Shown here piece by piece: positions 18,699-29,100 of a stretch of 64,000 nt of DNA (position 1 is the stretch's first letter; each line of letters starts with the position of its first letter). A model generated the notes under the pieces. It saw only the letters and a list, made by a program, of their open reading frames with translations. It had not been told where the DNA came from and did no database searches. Made by a program: the position numbers and the translations under genes. The stretch lies in contig JAFXSC010000015.1 in the NCBI GenBank assembly GCA_017525915.1, forward strand, positions 1-64,000, given 5' to 3'. Origin of the DNA: Ruminococcus sp. Its GTDB lineage: Bacteria > Bacillota > Clostridia > Oscillospirales > Ruminococcaceae.

Positions 18699-20240
18699 TT
18701 ATTCATTACGCAGGTTTTTGAAGAAGGTGTCGAATGTCAGGTCCGGGGCGTTCTCAAGATTTGCACAGTAGGCGAGCAGGAGCGAAGCGTCAACGGATGA
18801 GATAAGACCGTCGCCGTTCATATCGTACTTAGCGATAACGTCCGCTGACGGAAGCGCTGCATCAGGTGATGCGAGCTCTGTACATTTTACAAGTATCTTT
18901 GAAGCATCAACAGCGTTTACAATTCCGTTACCGTCGATATCACCTTTCAGTTTAAGAGGGATAACTGAGAACTTCCTGCTGAACTCCTTTGCGTATTGCT
19001 CTGCTGTCGAACCGCTGTAACCTTTGATAACGCCGGTATAGTTATAATTACCTTCTGACCCGGTGTTGGAGAAAGTGGAAGTACCGTATGAGATGCTGCA
19101 ATTCTTGTTCTCAATAGTTACCGAACTCAGGTTCTTGCACTGTGAGAAGGCTCTTGTACCAATTGAGCTGACGGCAGACGGCAGGTAAATGTTCTTTATA
19201 GCCGAACATCCGATAAAAGCCTCCCAGCCGATGCTTTTTACAGTTTCTGGAACGGTGATGCCGCTCAGACTTCCGCACCATGCAAATGCCTGTTCACTGA
19301 TAGTGTCGATGGTATCCGGAAGGCTTACTGTCTGAAGTGCGGTGCACCGCATGAAAGCGGCTCTCTGGACAGACCTGACTGAACGCGGAACGGTAACATT
19401 TCTCAGTCCTGTACATTCACTGAACGCATACTGGTTTATCGTATTTACACTGCCCGGTATAACTACATTTCCGGAGCACTTCTGACCGTCGATAAGGATA
19501 CCGTTCACGATAACGAGGGGATTCGCTTTTCTCTTGTTTTCAAGCCATGTCGTACTGTCAAATGCGTACAGACCGATCTCTTTGACAGATGAAGGCACAT
19601 CGATCTCCGACAGACTGTAACAGCCCTTGAAAAGATAATCGCTGACAGCAGTGACAGAGGAGGGGATTTTTACTGATTTAAGGGAGGTGCAGCAGTAAAA
19701 AGCCTTTTCTCCAAGCTCTTTGACAGAATTGGGTATAGTAACTGACTGCAGAGAAGAGCATCCGCTGAACAGATCTTCGGGAATGCCGGTAACAGAGTCA
19801 GGCAGTGCTATCGAGCGAAGACCGGTGCATTCACTGAATGCAGATACTCCCAGATCTCTGACTGTCTTGGGAAGGCTTGCCGATGCCAGATTTTTACAGC
19901 CGTAAAATGCAAAGCTTCCGATGTGTGTGATATTGTCGCTTACGGAGACCTTTTTTATGTCGTCATGGAAATAGTACCACGGCGGTGCAGCTCCCATATC
20001 TACCTCATCATTGCTGTCGTATAGTATCTTGTAATCAGGAATACTTCCAGTGCCTTTTATGTAAAGAGTACCGTCAAAGTCAAGCATCCACCTGATAGTA
20101 TCTGTGCAGATGCCGCTTGCACCGGAACCAGCCTCGGCGGTCAGTACATTGCGGCAGTTTTCGGGAGCTGTTCCGGGCATCATGCTGAATGCTGACGCGG
20201 AGACAGCGGCAGATAATATTACAGATAACAGCTTTTTCAA
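18699..20240 (-). CDS. Secreted BspA-like leucine-rich repeat protein with C-terminal dockerin
   Basis: A 513-residue exported protein. Signal peptide (1-35, LLSVILSAAVSASAFSMMPG), then about a dozen LRR_5 repeats of about 23 residues (about 85-410) of the form ..AFxxCxxLxxVxIPxSVxxI, e.g. IGSFAFYGCKNLASASLPKT and LGEKAFYCCTSLKSVKIPSS. Residues about 440-505 form a type I dockerin with loops DIDGNGIVNAVDASK and DMNGDGLISSVDASL. BspA-like LRRs usually bind proteins or surfaces, so this may be an adhesive or structural subunit recruited to a scaffoldin. The start is TTG, seven bases after GGAGG. Confidence 0.92.
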   Translation of the reverse strand: MKKLLSVILSAAVSASAFSMMPGTAPENCRNVLTAEAGSGASGICTDTIRWMLDFDGTLYIKGTGSIPDYKILYDSNDEVDMGAAPPWYYFHDDIKKVSVSDNITHIGSFAFYGCKNLASASLPKTVRDLGVSAFSECTGLRSIALPDSVTGIPEDLFSGCSSLQSVTIPNSVKELGEKAFYCCTSLKSVKIPSSVTAVSDYLFKGCYSLSEIDVPSSVKEIGLYAFDSTTWLENKRKANPLVIVNGILIDGQKCSGNVVIPGSVNTINQYAFSECTGLRNVTVPRSVRSVQRAAFMRCTALQTVSLPDTIDTISEQAFAWCGSLSGITVPETVKSIGWEAFIGCSAIKNIYLPSAVSSIGTRAFSQCKNLSSVTIENKNCSISYGTSTFSNTGSEGNYNYTGVIKGYSGSTAEQYAKEFSRKFSVIPLKLKGDIDGNGIVNAVDASKILVKCTELASPDAALPSADVIAKYDMNGDGLISSVDASLLLAYCANLENAPDLTFDTFFKNLRNE

Positions 20241-20295
20241 ATCAATTCCTCCAGTTCATGTCAATGCTCCGTGTTGACTCTTCGCGGTGAGCACT

Positions 20296-21786
20296 TCACT
20301 TTGCGACCTTAATATTATATTTACCGTCAGAGTGTTCGCCTATTGATACAGTATAGCCGGTGTCTATGGTCGGATATCCATTGTAGTCGTAAGCGGCAAA
20401 ATTAGAAGTTCCGAAGCTGGCAGTATCGCCGGTGTGATAGAAGCCGCCGTTGTCGTTCACAAGACGGAGAACTCTTATCTTATCATTGCCCATAAAGTCA
20501 TCTGACTGGTTTTCATATTTGAAGCCGTATTGATTGAGTTCGGCTTTAACGTGGAAAATGCGGACTCCTGAATCGTAGGTGTAGTAATGGAAATTGTTGC
20601 CGGAGCGTGAAATGTTCTCGATGAGGAAATACTCAGAGGTATAGTCACCGGGAGCCGAGTTTATCGGAAGAATAAGGCAGCTTCCTGTCTGAGAAGCGTC
20701 ATCGAGGACAAAGGTCTGCTCGCCGTATCCGGAATAGGACTGGACCTCGTTTTCCCTGAGCCAGCCAAGCATAAGCTTGGAGAAGCTGCACAGGTCGCCG
20801 ACAGCATCGTCCATGCACTCATAGCCTGCATCGCCGTTAAGGCTGGCGCCGCCGTCATTGACATTGTCGTAAGGGTTTGAATCGTAAGCGTAATAGTCGG
20901 GCAGACCCATAGAATGACACATTTCATGTATCAGTGTGGATTTGAGATATTTCATTTCGTCGGCGTTCGGCATAACGTCCATTATGATATACTTATCAAC
21001 ACGCAGACCGTCAACGGTGAAGGACGGATCACCGAACCAGTCGTTCGTGCAGGCATACCAGAAATTCTTCATTTCATCGGAGGCGAAGTCGAGCGGTACA
21101 GTGAATGTTACGCAGTCGATAACGCCGTCCCCGTTGCTGTCATAGTCGGAAAAATCGAGCTGATCTTCAAGTCCTTTCAGTACCTCGGATGCCATAGGTG
21201 TATAGTTGTATCTGCCCTGCGAGTAGTCCGCCATATTTCCGCTGCAAGTGTAGTGGACGACGTCGCCTTCAATGTGGAGACTGCCGTAAGAAGACCTTTC
21301 AAACCATGCTGTAATGCTTTCGTACGGAGCTGCGACCGTACCGCTGCCGTAAAGCTCCTCGTAAATCTGTGGGGTATTGTAGTCGTAGTCAGCGTATTTC
21401 ACATCGGCAAAATCAACGTATATATTAAGTGCCTTTACGTTGCCTGATGTTGGGGTCGGAGCGCCGAACTGAGATATCTGAGAGGGTATCAGATCATTCC
21501 CGGAGGTTTCAGAGAGCACCGCCCTTTTCAGAAGGCAAAGGTCGAAAACATTGAGCTTTCCGTCATTGCAAAGATCGCCGGCGGTCCAGTCGGCGAGATA
21601 TGCTCCTGGTCTGGAAAGCAGCCAGTTCTGCAAAGCTACAACGTCAGCGATATTTGTATCACCGTCGCCGTTCACATCTCCGCGGGCTCCGGAACGTCCG
21701 TAAACTGCATCAGAATAGACCGGAACAGTTCCGAAAGGAATCAGCAGCGCCGCAGAAAACGCTGCCGCGAGCTTTTTTAGTTCCAT
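20296..21786 (-). CDS. Secreted M6-type metalloprotease with N-terminal dockerin
   Basis: A 496-residue exported zinc protease. Signal peptide (1-25), dockerin (about 33-95) with RGDVNGDGDTNIADVV and [16 protein letters not shown], then a peptidase domain with LIHEMCHSMGLPDYY, the HExxHxxGxxD zinc signature of the M6/metzincin group, and a C-terminal beta-rich region. The start at 21786 has AAAGGAG; an upstream in-frame ATG is less likely. The dockerin is close in sequence to that of the CotH protein at 55493, so both may bind the same cohesin class. Peptidases with dockerins are known in ruminococcal cellulosomes, though their substrates are not. Confidence 0.9.
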   Translation of the reverse strand: MELKKLAAAFSAALLIPFGTVPVYSDAVYGRSGARGDVNGDGDTNIADVVALQNWLLSRPGAYLADWTAGDLCNDGKLNVFDLCLLKRAVLSETSGNDLIPSQISQFGAPTPTSGNVKALNIYVDFADVKYADYDYNTPQIYEELYGSGTVAAPYESITAWFERSSYGSLHIEGDVVHYTCSGNMADYSQGRYNYTPMASEVLKGLEDQLDFSDYDSNGDGVIDCVTFTVPLDFASDEMKNFWYACTNDWFGDPSFTVDGLRVDKYIIMDVMPNADEMKYLKSTLIHEMCHSMGLPDYYAYDSNPYDNVNDGGASLNGDAGYECMDDAVGDLCSFSKLMLGWLRENEVQSYSGYGEQTFVLDDASQTGSCLILPINSAPGDYTSEYFLIENISRSGNNFHYYTYDSGVRIFHVKAELNQYGFKYENQSDDFMGNDKIRVLRLVNDNGGFYHTGDTASFGTSNFAAYDYNGYPTIDTGYTVSIGEHSDGKYNIKVAK

Positions 21787-21800
21787 AGTATGCTCCTTTT

Positions 21801-23354
21801 TCAGATGATCTTTGTTGACCATTCCTCGATATTCCAGATATTGTCGGCAATATCCATATAGAATTCCGGTTCGTGGCTGACGATGAGGACAGTTCCCTTG
21901 AAGTCCTTTATTGCCTTTTTCAGCGACTCCTTAGCGTCAACGTCAAGGTGATTCGTAGGCTCATCGAGGACGAGCAGATTCACATCGCGCAGCATTATCC
22001 GGCATATCCTTACCTTTGCATTTTCACCGCCTGAGAGCACTCTCATCTGTGACGTGATATGCTCGGTTGTAAGTCCGCACTGTGCAAGTGCCGCACGGAC
22101 CTCCGCATTTGTCATCGAGGGGTATTCCTCCCAGATCACATCGAGGGCAGTTTTGGAGGTACTTTCCTCCTCCTGCTCAAAATAGCCGTACTCAACGAAC
22201 TGGTCGTGCTCAACGTAGCCTGATATCGGAGGGATTATTTTGAGGAGTGTTTTCAGCAGCGTGGACTTGCCTATGCCGTTCACTCCGCGTATAGCTATTT
22301 TCTGACCGTTCTCGACCTTGACGGAGATTGGCTTGGTGAGCGGCTCATCATAGCCGAGAACGACATTCTTGCAGTCGATGACTACACGCCCGGGAGTACG
22401 CGCCTTACGGAACGAGAAAGTCGGCTTCGGCTTTTCGCGCATGAGAGTTATCTTGTCCATTTTGTCAAGCTTTTTCTGACGTGACTTAGCCATGTTCGTG
22501 GTGGCAACACGCGCCTTGTTGCGGGCAATGAAGTCCTCAAGGTCGGCTATTTCCTTCTGCTGCTTCTCGTAAGCCTGCTCGACCTGTTTCTTCTTCAGCT
22601 CATACATACGGACAAAGTTGTCGTAGTCGCCTGTATATCTTGTCATAACGGCATTCTCAACGTGATACACCACATTTATTACGTTGTTCATGAAAGGCAC
22701 GTCGTGAGACACAAGTATGAACGCATTCTCGTAATTCTGAAGGAAATTCGTCAGCCACCTGATATGGTTCTCGTCAAGGAAATTCGTGGGCTCGTCAAGT
22801 ATAAGTATCATCGGGTTCTCAAGCAGCACCTTTGCAAGCAGCACCTTCGCACGCTGTCCGCCGGAAAGCTCTGCGACTTCCCTGTCAAGTCCTATCTCGT
22901 TAAGTCCGAGACCGTTTGCGTATTCAGATATCTTCGCGTCGATAGTATAATAGCCGCTGTAATCGAGTATTCCCTGTATCTCGCCGACTTCCTCCATGAG
23001 CGTGTTCATCTCGTCCTCGGAGCAGTCGGACATCTTATCGTAAAGCTCAAGCATTTCCGCTTCAAGCTCGCTGAGATGGTCGAAAGCCTCACACAGAACG
23101 TCCCGGATAGTCTTCCCCTTTGCAAGAGTGCTGTACTGATCGAGGTAACCTACCGTGATATGCCTGCACCACTCCACCTTTCCCTCATCAGGCTGAAGCT
23201 TGCCCATTATAATATTCAGGAATGTGGATTTGCCCTCGCCGTTAGCACCGACAAGTCCGACGTGTTCGCCTTTCAGCAGCCGGAAGGAAGCGTCATTCAG
23301 TATCTGCCTTGCACCAAATCCGTGGGTAACGTGTTCAACATTAAGTATGCTCAT
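21801..23354 (-). CDS. ABC-F family ATPase
   Basis: A 517-residue cytoplasmic protein with two ABC ATPase domains and no membrane segments. Domain 1 (about 1-250) has Walker A GANGEGKST and signature LSGGQRAK; domain 2 (about 320-517) has GVNGIGKST and LSGGENAK; both have Walker B segments followed by DEPTN. The linker between them (about 245-310) is basic. ABC-F proteins act on the ribosome, in translation or antibiotic protection. It resembles general housekeeping members more than named resistance factors. CGGAGG precedes the ATG, and the gene is divergent from the ABC operon at 23617. Confidence 0.95.
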   Translation of the reverse strand: MSILNVEHVTHGFGARQILNDASFRLLKGEHVGLVGANGEGKSTFLNIIMGKLQPDEGKVEWCRHITVGYLDQYSTLAKGKTIRDVLCEAFDHLSELEAEMLELYDKMSDCSEDEMNTLMEEVGEIQGILDYSGYYTIDAKISEYANGLGLNEIGLDREVAELSGGQRAKVLLAKVLLENPMILILDEPTNFLDENHIRWLTNFLQNYENAFILVSHDVPFMNNVINVVYHVENAVMTRYTGDYDNFVRMYELKKKQVEQAYEKQQKEIADLEDFIARNKARVATTNMAKSRQKKLDKMDKITLMREKPKPTFSFRKARTPGRVVIDCKNVVLGYDEPLTKPISVKVENGQKIAIRGVNGIGKSTLLKTLLKIIPPISGYVEHDQFVEYGYFEQEEESTSKTALDVIWEEYPSMTNAEVRAALAQCGLTTEHITSQMRVLSGGENAKVRICRIMLRDVNLLVLDEPTNHLDVDAKESLKKAIKDFKGTVLIVSHEPEFYMDIADNIWNIEEWSTKII

Positions 23355-23471
23355 ATTTATCCTCCGTTTTTGTTATGAATATATTATACTATAAATCCAT
23401 GATATAATCAAGAGGAGATATACTGACGCTGCGGAAAACTTCGCGTCGGTGCTTTTCATTTCAGTAAAATT

Positions 23472-23503
23472 CAAGTCATTTTCATGGAAAAACAAGTCGT
23501 TTT
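23472..23503 (+). promoter_or_regulatory. 21-bp-period direct repeat, putative LytTR operator
   Basis: CAAGTCATTTT (23472-23482) is repeated as CAAGTCGTTTT (23493-23503), 10 of 11 identical, exactly two helical turns apart and 10 bp upstream of the -35 box. LytTR-domain regulators bind direct repeats with about this period, and the operon ends with a LytTR gene. Binding is inferred. Confidence 0.6.
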
Positions 23504-23513
23504 TAGAAATCTG

Positions 23514-23542
23514 TTGACGTTTGGATGCGGTTGTAATATAAT
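23514..23542 (+). promoter_or_regulatory. Sigma-A-type promoter of the ABC-LytTR operon
   Basis: TTGACG (23514-23519), 17-bp spacer, TATAAT (23537-23542). It lies 75 bp upstream of the ATPase start. Confidence 0.85.
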
Positions 23543-23616
23543 TACAGTTGTGCAAGTCCAGCGTTTTTACAAAAGGCGGCCGGATTTGTTAATATCTTAT
23601 CCAAAGGAGTGTCAGG

Positions 23617-24537
23617 ATGGAATTTATTATGCAGACCGATAAACTGACAAAGACCTACGGCAAAAAAGATGCCTGCAAGGACATCAGCATCAGTATCCGC
23701 GAAGGCGAGATATATGGTCTTATCGGCAGAAACGGTGCAGGAAAAACAACGATCATGAGAATGATCAGCGGCCTTTCTAAGCCTACCAGCGGCAGCTATT
23801 CGCTGTTCGGAAAGACCGGAAACGACATGATGAAGGAACTCCGCAATGTCGGAGTGCTTATCGAACACCCGGGTCTTTACCCAAAGCTTTCTGCAAGGGA
23901 GAACATCAAGATCAAATGCATCGGTATGGGCATCAACTGGAAGAACGGTTATATCGACCAGCTTCTCAAAACGGTAGGACTGGAGAACACCAACGACAAG
24001 AAGGGGGCAGGCTCCTATTCTCTCGGTATGAGGCAGAGACTCGGAATTGCTCTTGCTCTCGTCGGAGAACCGAAAATGATAATTCTCGACGAGCCTATCA
24101 ACGGTCTTGACCCGCAGGGTATCGTTGAGATAAGACATACTCTCGAAAAGCTCAGGGACGAGCGCGGCATTACAATCATGATATCCAGCCATATCCTCGA
24201 CGAGCTGGGAAAACTTGCTGATTCCTACGGCATCATACATGAGGGACAGCTCCTCGATCAGTTCACCTCCGAGGAGCTCCACAGACGCTGCGGTCAGTTC
24301 ATATCAATAAGTACCGGAGACAACCGGAAGACTGTTGATCTGCTTCATACTCACGGCTTCGAGAATGTTGAAATAGATCACGATAACATTATACGTGTGA
24401 ACGAGCATCTTGACGAAAGCGCTGACATTGCAAAGCTTATCGTCAATGCCGATATTCCTCTGAAAGAAATATTCATCAACAATATTTCACTTGAGGACTA
24501 CTATCTCAGCGTTACAGGAGGCAAGCACAATGGTTAA
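23617..24537 (+). CDS. ABC transporter ATP-binding protein (BcrA-like)
   Basis: A 306-residue ATPase with Walker A GRNGAGKTT, signature YSLGMRQRLGIALAL, Walker B and DEPINGLDPQG, and H-loop SSHILDELGK. The C-terminal extension of about 90 residues is typical of the bacitracin or lantibiotic export subfamily. It would energise the permease encoded next, with which it overlaps by 8 nt. AAAGGAG precedes the ATG. The operon is likely controlled by the LytTR regulator encoded third. Confidence 0.94.
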   Translation: MEFIMQTDKLTKTYGKKDACKDISISIREGEIYGLIGRNGAGKTTIMRMISGLSKPTSGSYSLFGKTGNDMMKELRNVGVLIEHPGLYPKLSARENIKIKCIGMGINWKNGYIDQLLKTVGLENTNDKKGAGSYSLGMRQRLGIALALVGEPKMIILDEPINGLDPQGIVEIRHTLEKLRDERGITIMISSHILDELGKLADSYGIIHEGQLLDQFTSEELHRRCGQFISISTGDNRKTVDLLHTHGFENVEIDHDNIIRVNEHLDESADIAKLIVNADIPLKEIFINNISLEDYYLSVTGGKHNG

Positions 24538-25315
24538 TATTATAAAAATGGATATGTACCGGCTGTTCAAGTCGAGATCCTTCAAGGTCGTACTTATAGT
24601 CGTAGTCATTCTCAATCTTCTCTATGGTTCGTATAACAGACTGGATACTTATTTCACCGCCAAAAGCCTTGAAGAGGGGGCGGATCCGGTCGTATGGTCA
24701 AAGACTGTTGATTTCGCCAAGTTCCTGAGAAAGCCTGTATTCTATTTTGACTGTATCATGACACTTCTCTCGATAGTGTGGTTCTCGAATTCCGATCTCA
24801 GCCACGGCTATATCAAGAACATTGCAGGTCAGCTCCCGAAGAAGGGACATACTGTAATATCCAAGTTCATTGTTGTGGGAGTACATAATTTCTTCCTGCT
24901 CTTTGCAGCTGTTATAGGTCAGCTGATCGGCTATCTCCCTTACAGCTCCATCAATTTCACAAACGATCTCGGTGAAGGCATTCTCCACTTCTGGATAAAA
25001 TGGCTTCTCCTGCTCTCGATAAGCGCGATAATCCTGCTCTTCTCATCAGGCTTCAAGTCGAAGAACGCTGCAACTACGATAGCAGTCCTCATGGGCGGAA
25101 AGGTCCTTACCCTGACCTATGCGCTCGTATCTGCCGGCATCAATAAAATACCGGTCGATTGTCTCAAGGACTTTGATCTTACAAAGTATATGCCCGATGC
25201 GCTTATGTCATTTGCAAGACCTGACGTAAAGACCTCGGTCATTGTCAGCATTGTCATCATTGCGGTATTCATTACGGCAACTGTAAGGATCTTCAACAAG
25301 AAGGACGTGAACTGA
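24530..25315 (+). CDS. ABC-2 type transporter permease
   Basis: A 261-residue membrane protein with six hydrophobic segments and the N-terminal MDMYRLFKSRSFKVV, typical of ABC-2 permeases in Firmicutes that accompany BcrA-like ATPases. It overlaps the ATPase gene. Cargo unknown: peptide antibiotic export, immunity or lipid transport are all possible. The start at 24530 avoids a 13-codon extension inside the ATPase gene. Confidence 0.88.
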   Translation: MVNIIKMDMYRLFKSRSFKVVLIVVVILNLLYGSYNRLDTYFTAKSLEEGADPVVWSKTVDFAKFLRKPVFYFDCIMTLLSIVWFSNSDLSHGYIKNIAGQLPKKGHTVISKFIVVGVHNFFLLFAAVIGQLIGYLPYSSINFTNDLGEGILHFWIKWLLLLSISAIILLFSSGFKSKNAATTIAVLMGGKVLTLTYALVSAGINKIPVDCLKDFDLTKYMPDALMSFARPDVKTSVIVSIVIIAVFITATVRIFNKKDVN

Positions 25316-25316
25316 G

Positions 25317-26114
25317 TTGAACATTAAGAACTGTGTTGAAAGCAGCATATATATGACAACTGAATACTACAAGAATAATCTCGAACCGTTTTTCAGCAAC
25401 ATGACGGATGATGTCGTGTGGCACGGTCCGGCGATCGGTCAGCGTATCGCAGGTATTGACAATATGAGAAAGGCGTGGGGGAGCGAGAATAACGTCCTGA
25501 CATTTGAGCTGGGCGATATCGAGGCACAGTACACCCAGGTCGTTCCTTCCGCCTGCGAGGTGATGCTGATGTTCGTCGTTACCACATATTATCCGAACGG
25601 CGATGCCTATTCGGTATTCCAGCGTATACATTTCAGCTGGGCTGACTGCACGGTCATTGATGAGAACGGACACAAGAGTCGTGTCCCCAAATTCTATATG
25701 ATACATATTTCAAATCCTATCAGCCAGCACAGTTCCGATTTCATCTATCCTGTCCACTATAACGAGATATGCGATCAGCAGAAGTCGCCCGTTCAGGAGA
25801 AGCGTATCAGTCTCCGAGGTATCGACAATGTATTCTATGTACTGTCAGTAAGCTCGATAGTATGGGCTGAATCAGAGCCGGGACAGCACTGCTCCGTGCA
25901 TCTTCTGGATAAAGTGATAAACGTCCGGGCTTCGGTCGCTGAGATCGAAAGGCAGACAAAGGGCACGCTCGTAAGAGTTCATTCCGGTTACATTGTTAAT
26001 CCGAAGGAAGTCGTTTCCGTCCGGAGATTCAGCGTAGAACTGTCTGACGGTTCGGTGATCCCGGTGCCGGAAAAGAAATACACGGCAGTAAAGAAACTGC
26101 TGATAGGAAAATAA
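25317..26114 (+). CDS. LytTR regulator with N-terminal SnoaL/NTF2-like domain
   Basis: A 265-residue protein. Residues about 1-135 look like a SnoaL/NTF2-like domain (DVVWHGPAIGQRIAGIDNM and a cone-like pattern of strands). Residues about 165-262 form a LytTR DNA-binding domain, with VLSVSSIVWAESEPG, RASVAEIERQTKGTLVRVHS and GYIVNPKEVVSVRRF. There is no receiver domain, so the SnoaL-like half may bind a small ligand instead of being phosphorylated. The TTG start lies one base after the permease stop. Likely target is the repeat upstream of the operon. Confidence 0.82.
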   Translation: MNIKNCVESSIYMTTEYYKNNLEPFFSNMTDDVVWHGPAIGQRIAGIDNMRKAWGSENNVLTFELGDIEAQYTQVVPSACEVMLMFVVTTYYPNGDAYSVFQRIHFSWADCTVIDENGHKSRVPKFYMIHISNPISQHSSDFIYPVHYNEICDQQKSPVQEKRISLRGIDNVFYVLSVSSIVWAESEPGQHCSVHLLDKVINVRASVAEIERQTKGTLVRVHSGYIVNPKEVVSVRRFSVELSDGSVIPVPEKKYTAVKKLLIGK

Positions 26115-26151
26115 AGCGTTTGTGCGCTTTAATGATAAGGAGGAATCAGAA

Positions 26152-29100
26152 TTGAAAAATCACAGCGCATGGAAAAAAACTCTCGCTTTCACGTTCGCGC
26201 TTGCCGTGACAGCAGGAGCTCTTTCCAATAATGCAGCCGGTTTGCTGCATGGGAACACAATTACAGCTTCCGCAGCGGAAAACGATGAGCAGTCCACGGA
26301 GACTTCCGCTGAAACTGAAAATGATGACAGCGGCAAAGCTGTCCGCACGATAATGCTCTATCTCTGCGGTTCAGACCTTGAGACCCGACAAGGCTCGGGA
26401 ACGTTCAGCCTTGAAGAGATACTCAGCTCGGATTTCGGATCGGGAGATGACGTGAATTTCATTGTAATGACCGGCGGAAGCAAAGAATGGATGACCGATA
26501 GCAGTCTGCTCTACGATCCGGCGACAGGAACTTCCCCGGAAGGGATAAGCAGCGAATATAACCAGATATGGGAGGCAAAGAGCATAAGCTCTCCCGAGAA
26601 TCCAGGAAAGCTCGTTCTGCTTGACGGTGACGGCATCAGCGGTGACGGCGAAAACGCCAGGAAATCGGTCGATGAGCCGATGTGCGACCCTGATACTCTC
26701 AAAGCCTTCATAAACTATTCCGCAGAGAATTTCCCGGCAGAAAAGTATGACCTCATACTCTGGGATCACGGCGGCGGCCCGAACGGCGGCTTTGGTATCG
26801 ACGAGCACATCGAGTCCGGCGAAGATACCATGACCTTCGGAGGACTGATCGATGCGTTCTCCGACAACGCTGTAACTGCAAACGGCGGAAAATTCGATTT
26901 CATCAATTTTGACGCCTGCGTTATGGGAAGCACTGAGCTTGCACTTGCATTCTCCGGCTACGCAGACTACTACATCGCATCTCCGGAGAGTATTCCCGGT
27001 TGCAGTCAGGAGTATACCGGCTGGCTCGGTGCCCTGGGTCAGGACCCGGATATCGACACCTTCGAGCTCGGAAAGATCATTGCTGACGACATGATCGAAT
27101 TTTACGATACTGACGCCTGCCCGTATCCCAATCAGGAGGCTACACTGACCGTCATTAACAATAAAAAGCTCCTCGAAAGCGATTTCGTGAGCGCACTTTC
27201 CGATTATACCGCAGAGCTGAGAAAAAGCCTCGATACCCCCAACAGCAGCGGCGAATATTACTTCTATGACAAGCTGTTCGCGTGGGATTCCTCAATAAAA
27301 TACGGCTCTCCAACACTCAACTATTCAGATCTCGGTATCGTCATGAACGTTATGCGCGGCAACCTCATGAACTACATCGACGGCAACGATATTACCGCGT
27401 ATTCCGACGTTTCAAGGCGCATACTCGCCGTTCTCAATGACCCGGAGATATTCTATGTAAGGGCAACTGAGAACTACGGGACTGATGAACCGGTCATCTA
27501 CGGCGACGAGGAGGGCAACTTCTGCTATGACTTCTTCGGCACGAGCGGACTTTACCTCGGAGCTGTAAACCAGTCCGGCAAGAGAACAAATACCAAATAT
27601 CTGATCTCACTCGATGAGGCGCTTGGTATGATGGAGGACGGCGAGATAAAGAACTTCCTTATGGATTATTCCGGTGTCATAAGCGACTTCATGATGATCT
27701 CGGAGACAGGCTACACGATCAGTGAACTCTCCGATCTCGGCGTTGACAAGAGTCAGATAGATTACGACCTCCTCTGCGAATACTGGCAGGACGGCTATGT
27801 TTACGAGGGGATGTCCGAGAGCTATGACTGGATACTGATGAATTACTACTTCGCACATCATCCCGGCGGCAAGGAATCTGCAAAGGAATGGCTTCAGCCC
27901 TATATCGCACAGATTGCCGATGAGGTTATTTCTCCCGATAACGTAAGTGTAAGCGTTGTTGAAGGCTCACAGGGGACCAGTTTCATTGTAAAAACTGAGG
28001 ATACCCACAAGAGACTTATCGACAATGTCAGCCTGACCTATACGGCAGAGCTTCCCGTTGTTGAGGAATACTGGAATAATTCTCCGAACAAGGATGACAG
28101 ATATGATATCTGTCCCGATCTCATTCTCGGTCAGCGTGAAGCTGACGTTCAGATGGACCTTGGAGAAGGCGAGGATACTCTTGACAGCATCTTCCGCTGG
28201 TTCGACAACAAGTCCAGCACCTGGGAGATAGAGAGCATAAGCGACAAGTGGTACGCGATAAACGACGCGGACGGAAAACTCCATGTTGCGGTCATCGAGG
28301 GAGGCGACGATGAAACTCTCGAAGTACCTGCGATCACATGGGACGATGAAGAAAATGAGGTAGCAGTTGCACTCTGTTTTACCAACGGCGTGCTCGACTA
28401 TTTTAGGATTTACACTTCCGACCTTATGGCATACTACACATTTGATCCGGCAGATATCGACTTTGAACTCGAGCTCATGCCGATGTACCTCGACCTCGAC
28501 TCAGATTATCATTTCATGATCCCGCTCAGCAAGTCCACATTTATCCTCAATGCAGAAAATGCAGACCGGATAAGCCTTGTTTATACCGACGTTGCTGATA
28601 TCCCCGACATTGAGGACATTGACGGTGACGGAAGCGCTATCACTGAGTCACTCGTTATCACTGACCTCTATCAGTACAGCTTCGACATCACCGACAAGCT
28701 TGCTGCCCCGGCAGGTACTCTGATAAGCATTGCGGACGCTGAGGTGCAGACTGCCGTAAGCGACGGTAAAGTGAAGAAACCCGTGGTAATGTATAACGGA
28801 AAGGTACTCACAGAGGGCGTTGACTACATTTACTACAACACGGACGAAAAGGAGAGTATGTCCGAGCCCGGAAGTTACAGCATCACCATCTGCGGCAAGG
28901 GCGGATACGGCGGAACTCTCGAGACATATTTCGATATATGCGGTGCTGACGACTTTGCAACACCGGCAGAATTTGCTGAAATGGCAAAGACAGACTACGA
29001 GCAGAAGACCGGAACTTCCGCAATAGCCGGAGCTGTCAGAAATACTGACGGTACGGTAACGGTATCGCTTACAGATGAAGAGTCGAATGTGCTTGACATA

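Noticed and set aside
19080-20000. Repeated IPxSVxxI segments as a CRISPR or tandem DNA repeat
   Set aside because: The repeats are at protein level (LRR_5) and vary in DNA; there are no spacers.
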